DNA from: Flavobacterium sp. MDT1-60 | Lineage (GTDB): Bacteria > Bacteroidota > Bacteroidia > Flavobacteriales > Flavobacteriaceae | Direction of reading: 5' to 3' | Assembly (NCBI RefSeq): GCF_014844035.1 | Contig: NZ_CP062159.1 | Coordinates: 1,798,001-1,862,000 of the forward strand | DNA length: 64,000 nucleotides | Part shown: positions 53,752 to 62,654 of the stretch, in pieces | How the letters are laid out: every line of letters begins with the position of its first letter | Numbering within the stretch: position 1 is the stretch's first letter | Made by a program: the position numbers and the translations under genes | Notes under the pieces: generated by a model | The model's database searches: none | Told to the model about the DNA's origin: nothing | What the model saw: the letters and a program-made list of their open reading frames with translations, nothing else

Positions 53752-54330
53752 TTAAATTTGAACGATAACTGATTTTATTTCTAAAAACGCTCCAGAAACT
53801 GGATTGTAATTCACAAAATTAAATTTACATAGATTATGAATATTCAATGGTTTTCCGTCAGGTAATCCATCTTGTTTAAAATGGGACCATGGAATTTTAA
53901 TGGTAGTAAATTTTTTAGGAGATGCTGGTAAATCAGCTCTTGGATGCGAACCTCCATGCAGGCAGCCTGTTCCTGCTTCGTTTCCTTCTCGAGCCTGAAT
54001 TTTGATAAGATGCGATGATTTATAAGTTATACTTACATATTTTGAATCATTTGATAAATTTTTCGGAATACCATCATTCGATTCTGATGGCGTAATGGCT
54101 ACATTCAATTCAATTTCTCCAACAGGGTTATCTTTTGCATTAACTTTAATAATGCCCATTTTTAAACGAACAGCATTTATAGTTTCCTGATTTTCTCTAA
54201 CAGGTCCGGCAATAAACCATGTATTCGATTTGACAAGATTTATCTCTTTTTCTGAAACACTTTTACCGTCAAAATTAAGAGTGAAAACGACAATTGCTGA
54301 TAGTAAAAAATACAAACGAATCATAATCAC
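53752..54330 (-). CDS. secreted protein of unknown function, possible galactose-binding-like fold
   Basis: A 192-residue protein with an N-terminal signal peptide (about 20 residues). The start may be MIRLYFLL at 54324, two codons in. The rest looks like a beta-sandwich: YVSITYKSSHLIKIQAREGN in the middle, an odd TGCLHGGSHPRADLP loop, then FTTIKIPWSHFK and FNFVNYNPVSGAFLEIKSVIV near the end. Similar IPWSHF and LEIKSVIV patterns occur in carbohydrate-binding or CIA30-like modules. I do not recognise the family with confidence. It lies downstream of the polysaccharide locus. Confidence 0.6.
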   Translation of the reverse strand: MIMIRLYFLLSAIVVFTLNFDGKSVSEKEINLVKSNTWFIAGPVRENQETINAVRLKMGIIKVNAKDNPVGEIELNVAITPSESNDGIPKNLSNDSKYVSITYKSSHLIKIQAREGNEAGTGCLHGGSHPRADLPASPKKFTTIKIPWSHFKQDGLPDGKPLNIHNLCKFNFVNYNPVSGAFLEIKSVIVQI

Positions 54331-54473
54331 AAACTGGTTTTATATTAAAATTCTACCTTTCAAATATACCCTTTCTAAATGATTTTGATTTCTTTCTTTA
54401 ATTCTTTTCAAAATCAGGTATTTGTCTTGATAAAATTTTAAATTTGTAAGAATATATTCTTAAAAGCTTTTTA

Positions 54474-55652
54474 ATGAGTAGGTTAAAAATCAAATTTATA
54501 TGGTTTGTATTTTTTGTCTCGCCATTTTGTTATTCGCAAAATGACAGTACTACTGTGGAAAGCAAAGATATTTTAGACGTCATTCGAAAGATTTTCAAAA
54601 AAGATGATTCAATAAGTAAACAAAGAAAATTAGCTTTTTCGTTATTGCCTGTTCCAGTTGGTGCCAATAATTCCAATGGATTGGTGGTTTCTTTTTTAAC
54701 GACTTTTTATCTAGATGAAAATCATGAAACAACCAATATGTCGCAGGTTTCTTTTTCGCCTTATTTTAGTTTTAGTAATCAATACGTTTTCCCTATCCAA
54801 TCTTATGTTTATACAAAAGACAATAAATGGAATTTTATTGGAGATTATCGCTATCTCATTTATCCGCAGCTAACTTACGGATTAGGTGATCATAATTCAA
54901 AAGAAGAAATGTCTATTTTAGATTATCAACAATGGCGTTTTTATCAATTTGTGACCCGAAAAGTAGTAGGTAATTACAGATTAGGAATCGGTTTTCTGTA
55001 TGATAATTATCAAAATATCTCTGAGGACTCTTATATTGATGAAGAAACAGATTACGTAAAATATATGAATGGCGATTTCTCAGATGAAACTTCTTTTGGT
55101 TTTGCTTTTCAGGGTCTGTTTGATTCCAGAAAGAATATCGTTAATCCGGAACAAGGGTTGTACGTTGAGGTTGATTTAAGAATAAACACAAGTGGAGTCG
55201 ACGGAAATAAATGGAAATCCTTGTATTTTGATGCCAGAAAATACCATTCCTTCAGTAAAACGAAACATCGGGTTTGGGCTTCGCGTGCTTTTTATTGGTC
55301 TACTTTTGGAGGTAAACCACATTATCTTGATTTACCAAGTATAGGCTGGGATCGCGACGGAAAAACAGGCCGCGGTTTTACCAAAAACAGATATCGAAGC
55401 AATGCATTGATTTACTTAGAAACTGAATACAGAACGGATATTACCAGAAATGGTTTTTTAGGAGCGGTATTTTTTGGTAATATTTCGTCAGTTTCAAAGT
55501 TAGAAACATATCAATTTGATAAATGGCATCCGGCTATCGGAACCGGAATCCGAATTAAGTGGAACAAAAAAAACAATAGTAATCTGGCCTTAGATTACGG
55601 AGTCAGTAAAAACGATTGGTCTTTACGGTTGGGATTAACAGAAAATTTCTAA
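54474..55652 (+). CDS. BamA/TamA-family outer-membrane beta-barrel (Omp85, no POTRA)
   Basis: A 392-residue protein with a signal peptide (ending FCYSQ) and a C-terminal barrel domain like the surface-antigen (D15) family: FQGLFDSRKNIVNPEQGLYVEVDLRINTSG, WASRAFYWSTFGGKPHYLDLP, RSNALIYLETEYRTDI and the terminal Phe of GLTENF. It has no POTRA domain, so it is a short Omp85 member and not BamA itself. Patatin-like or lipid-scrambling relatives have this layout. Its role in this strain is unknown. Confidence 0.82.
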   Translation: MSRLKIKFIWFVFFVSPFCYSQNDSTTVESKDILDVIRKIFKKDDSISKQRKLAFSLLPVPVGANNSNGLVVSFLTTFYLDENHETTNMSQVSFSPYFSFSNQYVFPIQSYVYTKDNKWNFIGDYRYLIYPQLTYGLGDHNSKEEMSILDYQQWRFYQFVTRKVVGNYRLGIGFLYDNYQNISEDSYIDEETDYVKYMNGDFSDETSFGFAFQGLFDSRKNIVNPEQGLYVEVDLRINTSGVDGNKWKSLYFDARKYHSFSKTKHRVWASRAFYWSTFGGKPHYLDLPSIGWDRDGKTGRGFTKNRYRSNALIYLETEYRTDITRNGFLGAVFFGNISSVSKLETYQFDKWHPAIGTGIRIKWNKKNNSNLALDYGVSKNDWSLRLGLTENF

Positions 55653-55682
55653 CTTTCCAAAAAATCAACAGCCCAATTTTTC

Positions 55683-56846
55683 ATGCAATTATCTGTAATT
55701 ATCCTTAATTATAATGTGCGTTACTTTCTGGAACAATGTGTTTTAAGTGTTCAGGAAGCAATTGCAACGCTTGATGCTGAAATTATTGTCATTGATAATA
55801 ATTCAACAGATGACAGCTGTTTGATGATGGAGGAACGCTTTCCATCTGTAAAATTGATTCAAAACAGAGAAAATTTTGGATTTCCAAAAGGGAATAATAT
55901 TGGGATTTCGCAAGCAAAAGGAAAATACATTTGTATTCTGAATCCCGATACAGTTGTTGCAGAAGATACTTTTATTAAAATTTTAGCTTTCGCCGAACGA
56001 CAGGCAAATCTCGGAATTATCGGCTGTAAATTAATTGACGGAACAGGGAATTTTCTACCAGAAAGCAAACGTGGAATTCCAACACCCTGGGTCGCTCTTA
56101 CAAAAGTTTTTGGTTTGTATAAAGTTTTTCCAAAATGGAAACTTTTTAATCAATATTACGCCCAGCATATAAAAGAAAATGAAACCGGAAAAGTAGAAAT
56201 ACTTGTGGGTGCTTTTATGTTTATACAACGGGATTTGTATCTTGAACTCGGTGGTTTTGACGAAGATTGCTTTATGTATGCTGATGATATCGATTTGTCT
56301 TATCGTGCTTTACAAAAACAAAAATCAAATTATTACTTTCATGAAGTCACAGTGTTACATTATAAAGGAGAAAGCACTATAAAAGATGAAAAATACATGA
56401 ATCGTTTTCAGGAAGCGATGAATTTCTTTTATAAGAAACATTTTAGGAAATCATGGTTTTTTACATTTTTTATTAAGATAGGAATTATAGTTTTCTCGTT
56501 CATCAAAATGTTTCAGGGGAAATCGAAGGCAAAAGCGTTACCTGAAAGGTATATTTTTTACTCTTCAAATAAAATTTTGTCTGAAAAATTGCCTTCTATT
56601 TTAAAAAATAAAGTGGTCTTTTTGGATTTCAAAAAAGAAAAAATGGTAAATTCGTGCCTGATTTTAAAGGATGCTAAGGCTGAGATAATTTTAGATAATC
56701 AGTATGTTTCATTTAAAAAATGTATCAAAATCATAGAAACTCTTAAAGATAAGAACATTACTTTTAAGATTTTCCCCAAAAATGCAAGTTTTATTATTGG
56801 AAGTGATTCGCGAGATGACAGAGGTCAAATTATAAAAATTGAGTAA
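55683..56846 (+). CDS. family 2 glycosyltransferase (WbbL-like)
   Basis: A 387-residue protein. The first 270 residues match rhamnosyltransferase-like GT2: VIILNYNVRYFLEQCVLSVQ, IVIDNNSTDDSC, NFGFPKGNNIGISQAKG, ILNPDTVV and FDEDCFMYADDIDLSYRA with its metal-binding Asp pair. A C-terminal addition of about 110 residues (KNKVVFLDFKKEKMVNSCL; FKIFPKNASFIIGSDSRDDRG) is not part of the GT2 fold and is unrecognised. It is 31 bp after the barrel gene and lies outside the main polysaccharide locus. Confidence 0.85.
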   Translation: MQLSVIILNYNVRYFLEQCVLSVQEAIATLDAEIIVIDNNSTDDSCLMMEERFPSVKLIQNRENFGFPKGNNIGISQAKGKYICILNPDTVVAEDTFIKILAFAERQANLGIIGCKLIDGTGNFLPESKRGIPTPWVALTKVFGLYKVFPKWKLFNQYYAQHIKENETGKVEILVGAFMFIQRDLYLELGGFDEDCFMYADDIDLSYRALQKQKSNYYFHEVTVLHYKGESTIKDEKYMNRFQEAMNFFYKKHFRKSWFFTFFIKIGIIVFSFIKMFQGKSKAKALPERYIFYSSNKILSEKLPSILKNKVVFLDFKKEKMVNSCLILKDAKAEIILDNQYVSFKKCIKIIETLKDKNITFKIFPKNASFIIGSDSRDDRGQIIKIE

Positions 56847-56930
56847 AAAATTATATTAAATGTAATTTATGTTTAAAATATTCAGTAATTTCGCAATCAG
56901 AAAATCAAAATCACCCTTGAGGTTAACAAT

Positions 56931-58256
56931 ATGGCAAGATTTGAATTAAAGCTTCCTAAAATGGGAGAGAGTGTCGCTGAAGCAACTATTACCAACTGGT
57001 TGAAAGAAGTAGGAGACAAAATTGAAGCTGATGAAGCGGTACTTGAAATTGCAACTGATAAAGTTGATAGTGAGGTACCAAGCGAAGTATCAGGAATCTT
57101 AGTTGAACAATTATTTGGTAAAGATGATTTGGTTCAGGTAGGGCAAACCATTGCGATTATTGAAACTGAAGGTGATGCCCCGGCAGTAAAAGCAGTTGAA
57201 GAAGCAGCATTTGCTGCAGAAGTGACTGAAATTGAGAATACCATCGAGGCAGTTAAAGAAACAATGAGTATTCCTCAGGATTTTACTACCTCTGATAAAT
57301 TCTTTTCTCCATTAGTAAAAAACATTGCTAAAGAAGAAGGGATTTCTATTGCTGAACTTGAGGGAATGCAAGGCTCAGGAAAAGATGGACGCGTTACAAA
57401 AGAAGATATTTTAAAATATATTGAAGATCGTAAATCTGGCGTAGTAACTCCAAAAGTTACTGAACCTGCAAAAACGGTTGAACCAGTAAAAGCTGCGGAG
57501 TCAGTGGTTCAAAAAAGTCAGCAAGCCGTTCCGGTTTCTGTAAATGGGGGTGACGAAATCATCGAAATGGACAGAATGCGTAAACTGATTTCAGGATACA
57601 TGGTTGCTTCTGTGCAAACTTCAGCTCACGTACAATCTTTTATTGAGGTTGATGTAACAAACATTGTAAAATGGAGAGATAAAGTTAAAACCGCTTTCGA
57701 AAAAAGAGAAGGCGAGAAGTTGACTTTTACGCCAATTATGATGGAAGCAGTTGCAAAAGCATTGAAAGATTTCCCAGGAATGAATATTTCTGTTGATGGT
57801 GATTATATCATCAAAAAGAAAAATATAAATTTAGGAATGGCAGCAGCTCTGCCAAACGGAAACTTAATTGTGCCTGTAATTAAAAATGCAGATCAGTTAA
57901 ACCTGGTTGGAATGGCAAAAGCCGTTAATGATTTAGGAAATCGTGCAAAAACCGGAAAATTAAAACCAGACGATACGCAAGGTGGAACTTATACGGTAAC
58001 AAACGTTGGTACTTTTGGAAGTGTTTTTGGAACCCCAATTATCAATCAGCCTCAGGTTGGAATCCTGGCTCTTGGTGCTATTCGTAAAGTGCCAGCGGTT
58101 ATAGAAACTCCGGAAGGTGATTTTATCGGAATTCGCCAGAAAATGTTCTTGTCGCACTCTTACGATCACAGAGTTGTTGATGGAGCTTTAGGAGGAAGTT
58201 TTGTGAAAAGAGTAGCTGAATATTTAGAGGCTTTTGATGTAGACAGAGATTTCTAA
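56931..58256 (+). CDS. 2-oxo acid dehydrogenase E2 component (dihydrolipoamide acyltransferase)
   Basis: A 441-residue E2: N-terminal lipoyl domain with the lipoylated Lys in EIATDKVDSEVPSE, a peripheral-subunit-binding domain (FFSPLVKNIAKEEGISIAELEGMQGSGKDGRVTK, about residues 123-156) and a catalytic core with FLSHSYDHRVVDGALGG (catalytic His). The linker has Ala/Pro/Lys-rich stretches. It may belong to branched-chain or another 2-oxoacid dehydrogenase; E1 and E3 are not in the window. A partly matching -7 box (TAATTTCG, 56886) lies before it and a terminator after it. Confidence 0.92.
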   Translation: MARFELKLPKMGESVAEATITNWLKEVGDKIEADEAVLEIATDKVDSEVPSEVSGILVEQLFGKDDLVQVGQTIAIIETEGDAPAVKAVEEAAFAAEVTEIENTIEAVKETMSIPQDFTTSDKFFSPLVKNIAKEEGISIAELEGMQGSGKDGRVTKEDILKYIEDRKSGVVTPKVTEPAKTVEPVKAAESVVQKSQQAVPVSVNGGDEIIEMDRMRKLISGYMVASVQTSAHVQSFIEVDVTNIVKWRDKVKTAFEKREGEKLTFTPIMMEAVAKALKDFPGMNISVDGDYIIKKKNINLGMAAALPNGNLIVPVIKNADQLNLVGMAKAVNDLGNRAKTGKLKPDDTQGGTYTVTNVGTFGSVFGTPIINQPQVGILALGAIRKVPAVIETPEGDFIGIRQKMFLSHSYDHRVVDGALGGSFVKRVAEYLEAFDVDRDF

Positions 58257-58277
58257 ATCAATTAATAAATAAAATTG

Positions 58278-58313
58278 AAACCCGGAAAATTTAAAAGTTT
58301 TCCGGGTTTTTTG
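58278..58313 (+). terminator. intrinsic terminator of the E2 gene
   Basis: AAACCCGGAAAA and TTTTCCGGGTTT form a GC-rich stem, followed by a T run, 22 bp past the stop. Confidence 0.85.
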
Positions 58314-58475
58314 TTTTATATGTAAAGAAGGTTTTGTAAAGAAGTGTTTTTATTAAGGAATGATTTTTTAACTTGTAATCGCAGGCAAATGTCCATTTTT
58401 TACTAAAAAAAAATCATGAATAAGAGAAGAAATTCGGCTTTAAAAATTACATTTGTAATCTTATAAAAACTAAAA

Positions 58476-59246
58476 ATGGAACTGAAACTCAACAAACCAA
58501 TCTGCTTTTTTGATCTTGAAACAACCGGAATTGATATCGGAAAAGATCGAATCGTAGAGATTTCAATATTCAAAGTTTTTCCAAACGGAAATAAAGAAAG
58601 TAAAACTTGGTTGGTGAACCCGACAATTCCAATTCCGCCGCAAACGACTGCTGTTCATGGAATTACTGATGAAAAAGTAGCTAATGAACCCACTTTTAAT
58701 GAATTGGCACCACAAATCCATAACATGATTAAGGATAGTGATTTAGGTGGTTTTAATTCAGATCGTTTTGATATTCCGCTTTTGGCTGAAGAATTACTTC
58801 GTGCCGGTGTTGATTTTGATATGAAAAATAAAGTTTCTGTTGATGTGCAGACTATTTTTCATAAAATGGAAGAGCGTACTTTAAGTGCTGCTTTGAAGTT
58901 TTATTGCGGAAAAAGTTTAGAAAATGCCCATTCTGCAGAAGCGGATACAATGGCAACTTACGAAATTCTAAAAGCGCAATTAGACCGTTATCCGGATTTA
59001 GAAAATGATATGAAATCATTATCTGAATTTACAACCAGAAAAAAAATCGCCGATTTTGCAGGGATGATTGCTTTTGATGCAGACAACGAAGAAATTTTTA
59101 CCTTCGGAAAACACAAAGGGGCAAAAGTCGAAAAAGTATTAGAAACAGAGCCGGGATATTTCAGCTGGATCCAAAATGCTGATTTTCCATTGTATACAAA
59201 AAAGGTTTTAACAGCCATTAAATTAAGAAGATTAAATACAAAATAA
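58476..59246 (+). CDS. DEDDh 3'-5' exonuclease with C-terminal DUF3820-like domain
   Basis: A 256-residue protein. The exonuclease domain holds FFDLETTGIDIGKDRIVEIS (Asp and Glu of motif I), GGFNSDRFDIPLL (motif II Asp) and AHSAEADTMATYEIL (motif III His and Asp). The last 55 residues (FTFGKHKGAKVEKVLETEPGYFSWIQNADF) match the small DUF3820/QSregVF domain. It is related to the DNA polymerase III epsilon subunit, and may proofread or process DNA. Inverted-repeat words follow its stop. Confidence 0.88.
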   Translation: MELKLNKPICFFDLETTGIDIGKDRIVEISIFKVFPNGNKESKTWLVNPTIPIPPQTTAVHGITDEKVANEPTFNELAPQIHNMIKDSDLGGFNSDRFDIPLLAEELLRAGVDFDMKNKVSVDVQTIFHKMEERTLSAALKFYCGKSLENAHSAEADTMATYEILKAQLDRYPDLENDMKSLSEFTTRKKIADFAGMIAFDADNEEIFTFGKHKGAKVEKVLETEPGYFSWIQNADFPLYTKKVLTAIKLRRLNTK

Positions 59247-59307
59247 GTTTTCAGTCTCAGTCTTGGTTTTCAGTTCACAACTGCGACTGCGACTGTGACT
59301 GAAAACT
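59246..59307. repeat. reiterated-word inverted repeat after the exonuclease gene
   Basis: AGTTTTCAGTC (59246-59256) pairs with GACTGAAAACT (59297-59307); the middle is built from TCAGTC, TTTTCAGT and CGACTG words. It is probably the exonuclease terminator. Confidence 0.5.
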
Positions 59308-59320
59308 GAAAACTAAGAAG

Positions 59321-59932
59321 ATGAAGATTATCTGTATCGGTAGAAATTATACCAATCATATCGAAGAATTAAAAAACGAACGACCAACGGAACCGGTGAT
59401 TTTTATGAAACCGGATTCAGCGGTTTTATTGAAGCAGCATCCGTTTGTAATCCCTGAATTTTCTGAAGAAATTCATCACGAAATAGAGATAATTGTTAAA
59501 ATTAATAAGGTAGGAAAGTATATCGAGCCTAAATTTGCACATAAGTACTATGATGAAATTAGTGTGGGTATCGATTTTACTGCCAGAGATTTACAGGATA
59601 AATTAAAAGCAAAAGGACTTCCGTGGGAAAAAGCTAAAGCATTTGACGGTTCTGCGGTTATTGGAGATTTTTTGCTAAAAACCGATTTTGTTTCAATGGA
59701 AAACCTTAGTTTTGAATTAACAAATAATTCTCAAACCGTTCAAAAAGGCAATACAGCACTTATGCTCTGGAAAATTGATGAGCTAATCGCCTATGTATCG
59801 CAATATTTTACGCTTAAAATTGGTGATATTATTTTTACGGGAACGCCTGCAGGAGTTGCAGCTGTCAAACCAAACGATGTTTTGGAAGGCTTTTTAGAAG
59901 AAAAAAAATTATTTAGAATACAAGTAAAATAA
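59321..59932 (+). CDS. fumarylacetoacetate hydrolase-family protein
   Basis: A 203-residue FAH-family enzyme: KIICIGRNYTNHIEELKNERPTEPVIFMKP, then HHEIEIIVKINKVGK with the metal-binding Glu pair, SVGIDFTARDLQDKLKAKGLPWEKAKAFDGSAVIG, and the late IGDIIFTGTPAGVAAVKPND. Members cleave or decarboxylate 2-oxo acids (fumarylpyruvate, oxaloacetate). The exact substrate is open. Its stop overlaps the next gene's ATG by one base. Confidence 0.9.
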   Translation: MKIICIGRNYTNHIEELKNERPTEPVIFMKPDSAVLLKQHPFVIPEFSEEIHHEIEIIVKINKVGKYIEPKFAHKYYDEISVGIDFTARDLQDKLKAKGLPWEKAKAFDGSAVIGDFLLKTDFVSMENLSFELTNNSQTVQKGNTALMLWKIDELIAYVSQYFTLKIGDIIFTGTPAGVAAVKPNDVLEGFLEEKKLFRIQVK

Positions 59933-60276
59933 TGGCTTTAAAATACAACCTTTCGAAAGTATATGCGCTTTCAGACAATGATCCGGAATTTGTAAACGAA
60001 ATTCTTAAATTATTTGTTACTGAAGTTCCGGAGGATTTGAAACAAATCAAAGAAGGAATCAAAAAAAAGGATCATAAATATGCTTATGCCTATGCGCATA
60101 AAATAAAACCTACTTTAGACCTAATTGGTTTAAATGTTGCTTTTGAAGAAATTCTGCAAGTGGAAGCCTGGACAAAAGCAGAAGGTAAGAAGAAGGAAAT
60201 TATTGAAACTTTTAAAAGCATAAAAATACAGGTAAAAGAAGCAATCAAGGAAATTAAAAAAGACTTTGACGTATAA
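59932..60276 (+). CDS. Hpt-domain protein (orphan phosphotransfer protein)
   Basis: A 114-residue helical protein with the phosphorylatable His56 in AYAHKIKPTLDLIG, the H-K-x-K-P/S pattern of histidine phosphotransfer domains. It would relay phosphate between a hybrid histidine kinase and a response regulator, neither of which is nearby. The ATG overlaps the FAH-family stop by one base, so they are cotranscribed, which is an unusual pairing. Confidence 0.87.
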   Translation: MALKYNLSKVYALSDNDPEFVNEILKLFVTEVPEDLKQIKEGIKKKDHKYAYAYAHKIKPTLDLIGLNVAFEEILQVEAWTKAEGKKKEIIETFKSIKIQVKEAIKEIKKDFDV

Positions 60277-60283
60277 TTGGGCG

Positions 60284-60335
60284 TGACCCTATTTTTGCCC
60301 TTTTTTAAATTTGGTCAAAAATAGGGTGGGGTCAT
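60284..60335. terminator. inverted repeat after the Hpt gene
   Basis: TGACCCTATTTTTG (about 60284-60297) and CAAAAATAGGG followed by GGTCA pair around an 18-nt T-rich centre. The rest of the gap to 60487 shows nothing recognisable. Confidence 0.55.
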
Positions 60336-60487
60336 CCACTATATCTTTTGTTCCGGAAATTTTGTTTAACGAGTTCTTGTTGTTTGTCACAAAAGGATGC
60401 CGTTTCTATCCCTCACACAAATCGTTCCAACAACAATCTACTTTCTAATAATGACTTACGATCTGGTAAGTAAAAAATAACATTTAC

Positions 60488-61741
60488 ATGAAAGCAACTA
60501 TAATTACAATTGGAGATGAAATTCTAATTGGTCAAATCGTTGATACAAACTCAGGTTTTATTGCTAAATCATTAGATCGTATTGGAGTCGAAATACGTGA
60601 AATGATTTCGATAAGCGATGATAAAAAACATATTTTAGACACGTTTGCACAATTGCAAAACAAAGTCGATGTCGTAATTGTAACGGGAGGTTTAGGTCCA
60701 ACAAAAGACGATGTGACTAAAAAAACTTTTTGCGAATATTTTGACGATGAGTTAGTTGTGAATCCTGAAGTTTTAGCACATGTAACACAATTAATTGAAG
60801 GTTTTTACAAAAGACCAATCTCGCAATTAAATAAAGATCAGGCTCTTGTGCCTTCGACTTGTACTGTCCTGCATAATCAGGTTGGTACAGCGCCGGGGAT
60901 GTGGATGAAGAAAGAAAATACCGTTTTTATTTCGCTTCCCGGAGTTCCTTATGAGATGAAATATTTGGTTGAAGAGGAAATAATTCCAAAGATTGTTCGC
61001 GAATACAAACGCCCTTATATCATTCATAAAACCATTTTAACGTATGGACAAGGCGAGAGTATGGTGGCAGAACGTATTGAAGATTGGGAGAATAATTTAC
61101 CCGATTTCATCAAATTAGCTTATTTGCCGAATCCGGGAAGAGTGCGTTTGCGATTGACCGGAAGAGGAACTAATAAAGAAGAATTAGAAGCAGCAATTGA
61201 AGATAATGTAAAATCTTTAGACGTTATAATTCATGATATTATAGTAGGTTATGAAGAAAATGAAACAATCGAAACGGTAATCGGAAAAATATTAACGAAA
61301 CAAAATAAAACAATTTCGACTGCTGAAAGTTTTACAGGCGGAAAAATTGCATCGCTTTTAGCAGCTGTTCCCGGAGCTTCAAATTATTTTAAAGGAAGTG
61401 TTGTTTCGTATGCGACAGAAGCAAAAGTTAATGTTCTCGGTATCTCGCAAGATATTGTTGATGAGTTTTCGGTGGTAAGTGCAGAGGTTGCTTCGGCTAT
61501 GGCTTTGAATGTGAAAGAGATACTCAAAACAGACTACGCAATAGCGACAACTGGTAACGCCGGACCATCAAAAGGGGATTCAGATGCTGAAATTGGAGCT
61601 GTTTTTATTGCTTTGGCTACCCCAACTGATATAATTGTAGAAGAATTTAACTTTGGCCAACCACGTGAAAAAGTGATAGATAGAGCCACGATTAAGAGTT
61701 TAGAAATATTACAGAAAGAAATTTTAAAAAATGTGCATTAA
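60488..61741 (+). CDS. cinA: CinA, competence/damage-inducible protein A
   Basis: A 417-residue two-domain CinA. The N-terminal MoCF-like domain has [23 protein letters not shown] and [13 protein letters not shown], and the C-terminal CinA domain has [33 protein letters not shown]. Known relatives carry out ADP-ribose pyrophosphatase and nicotinamide mononucleotide deamidase reactions that recycle pyridine nucleotides. It ends 71 bp before rpmB. Confidence 0.95.
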   Translation: MKATIITIGDEILIGQIVDTNSGFIAKSLDRIGVEIREMISISDDKKHILDTFAQLQNKVDVVIVTGGLGPTKDDVTKKTFCEYFDDELVVNPEVLAHVTQLIEGFYKRPISQLNKDQALVPSTCTVLHNQVGTAPGMWMKKENTVFISLPGVPYEMKYLVEEEIIPKIVREYKRPYIIHKTILTYGQGESMVAERIEDWENNLPDFIKLAYLPNPGRVRLRLTGRGTNKEELEAAIEDNVKSLDVIIHDIIVGYEENETIETVIGKILTKQNKTISTAESFTGGKIASLLAAVPGASNYFKGSVVSYATEAKVNVLGISQDIVDEFSVVSAEVASAMALNVKEILKTDYAIATTGNAGPSKGDSDAEIGAVFIALATPTDIIVEEFNFGQPREKVIDRATIKSLEILQKEILKNVH

Positions 61742-61812
61742 TTTTTTGCTACAATGGTTTATTTTTCTTTTCTTTGCACCCTGATTTTGAATAACGATAA
61801 AAGATAAGTATA

Positions 61813-62049
61813 ATGTCAAGAGTTTGTGACCTTACAGGTAAAAGAGCGATGGTAGGAAATAACGTTTCTCACGCTATGAACAAAACTAAGAGAAAGTTTT
61901 CTGTAAACTTAGTTAAAAAGCGTTTTTATCTTCCAGAAGAAGATAGATGGATTACTCTTAGAGTAGCAGCATCTACGATAAAAACAATTAATAAAAATGG
62001 AATTTCTGCAGTTTTGAAAAAAGCGCAGTCAGAAGGATTTATCAAATAA
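61813..62049 (+). CDS. rpmB: 50S ribosomal protein L28
   Basis: A 78-residue L28: [27 protein letters not shown] at the start, [19 protein letters not shown] later. It has a single Cys (Cys5), so it is a zinc-free form. It starts the L28-L33-DUF4295-ftsY cluster characteristic of Bacteroidota. Confidence 0.97.
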   Translation: MSRVCDLTGKRAMVGNNVSHAMNKTKRKFSVNLVKKRFYLPEEDRWITLRVAASTIKTINKNGISAVLKKAQSEGFIK

Positions 62050-62076
62050 TCTTTTCCTAAATAAATATATAGCAAG

Positions 62077-62259
62077 ATGGCAAAGAAAGGTAATAGAATC
62101 CAGGTAATTTTAGAATGTACTGAGCACAAGACTTCTGGTGTTCCAGGAACTTCTAGATACATTACAACTAAGAACAAAAAAAATACTCCGGACAGATTAG
62201 AGATTAAAAAATTTAATCCAATCTTGAAACGTGTAACTGTTCACAAAGAAATTAAGTAA
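62077..62259 (+). CDS. rpmG: 50S ribosomal protein L33
   Basis: A 60-residue L33 ([17 protein letters not shown], then [19 protein letters not shown]). Only one Cys is present, so the zinc-binding CxxC pairs are absent and this is the C-minus form. It lies 27 bp after rpmB. Confidence 0.96.
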
Positions 62260-62333
62260 TAATTAGAGATTTTTGTAAATCTCAATGGTTTTGCCATTCG
62301 AGTTTTATAAAAGCTTCAAATAACATTTGAATC

Positions 62334-62486
62334 ATGGCAAAGAAAACCGTAGCATCGTTACAAACATCTTCTAAGAGATTATCAAAAGCCATCAAAATGG
62401 TGAAATCTCCTAAAACTGGTGCATATACATTCGTAGAATCTATTATGGCTCCTGAAGAAGTTGATACTTTCTTGAAAAAGAAATAA
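62334..62486 (+). CDS. DUF4295 domain-containing small basic protein (50 aa)
   Basis: A 50-residue lysine-rich protein, MAKKTVASLQTSSKRLSK at the start and ending KKK. It follows rpmG by 74 bp and matches the DUF4295 family found after L33 in Bacteroidota. Its size and basic charge suggest a ribosome-associated protein, but the function is not known to me. Confidence 0.88.
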   Translation: MAKKTVASLQTSSKRLSKAIKMVKSPKTGAYTFVESIMAPEEVDTFLKKK

Positions 62487-62505
62487 TAACAATCACATTA
62501 TATAG

Positions 62506-62540
62506 AAAAGCTACTTTCATTCGGAAGTAGCTTTTTTATT
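62506..62540 (+). terminator. intrinsic terminator of the L28/L33/DUF4295 operon
   Basis: AAAAGCTACTTT and GAAGTAGCTTTT form a stem followed by a T-rich run, 20 bp past the DUF4295 stop. Confidence 0.85.
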
Positions 62541-62543
62541 TTT

Positions 62544-62551
62544 TATATTTG
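62544..62551 (+). promoter_or_regulatory. -7 promoter box of ftsY
   Basis: TATATTTG fits TAnnTTTG, just after the terminator; the ftsY leader would be about 100 nt. Confidence 0.5.
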
Positions 62552-62654
62552 TGTAAAATTTAAAGAAGCAGGATTAATTTTAGGTTTCTTTAAATATTAA
62601 GGATTATTTAGATTGCAAAATCATATAATCTAAAAAACTAACAACCTATAAAAA

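Noticed and set aside
60336..60487. Possible RNA gene or regulatory leader before cinA
   Set aside because: No stable fold, promoter box or conserved element could be supported by eye.
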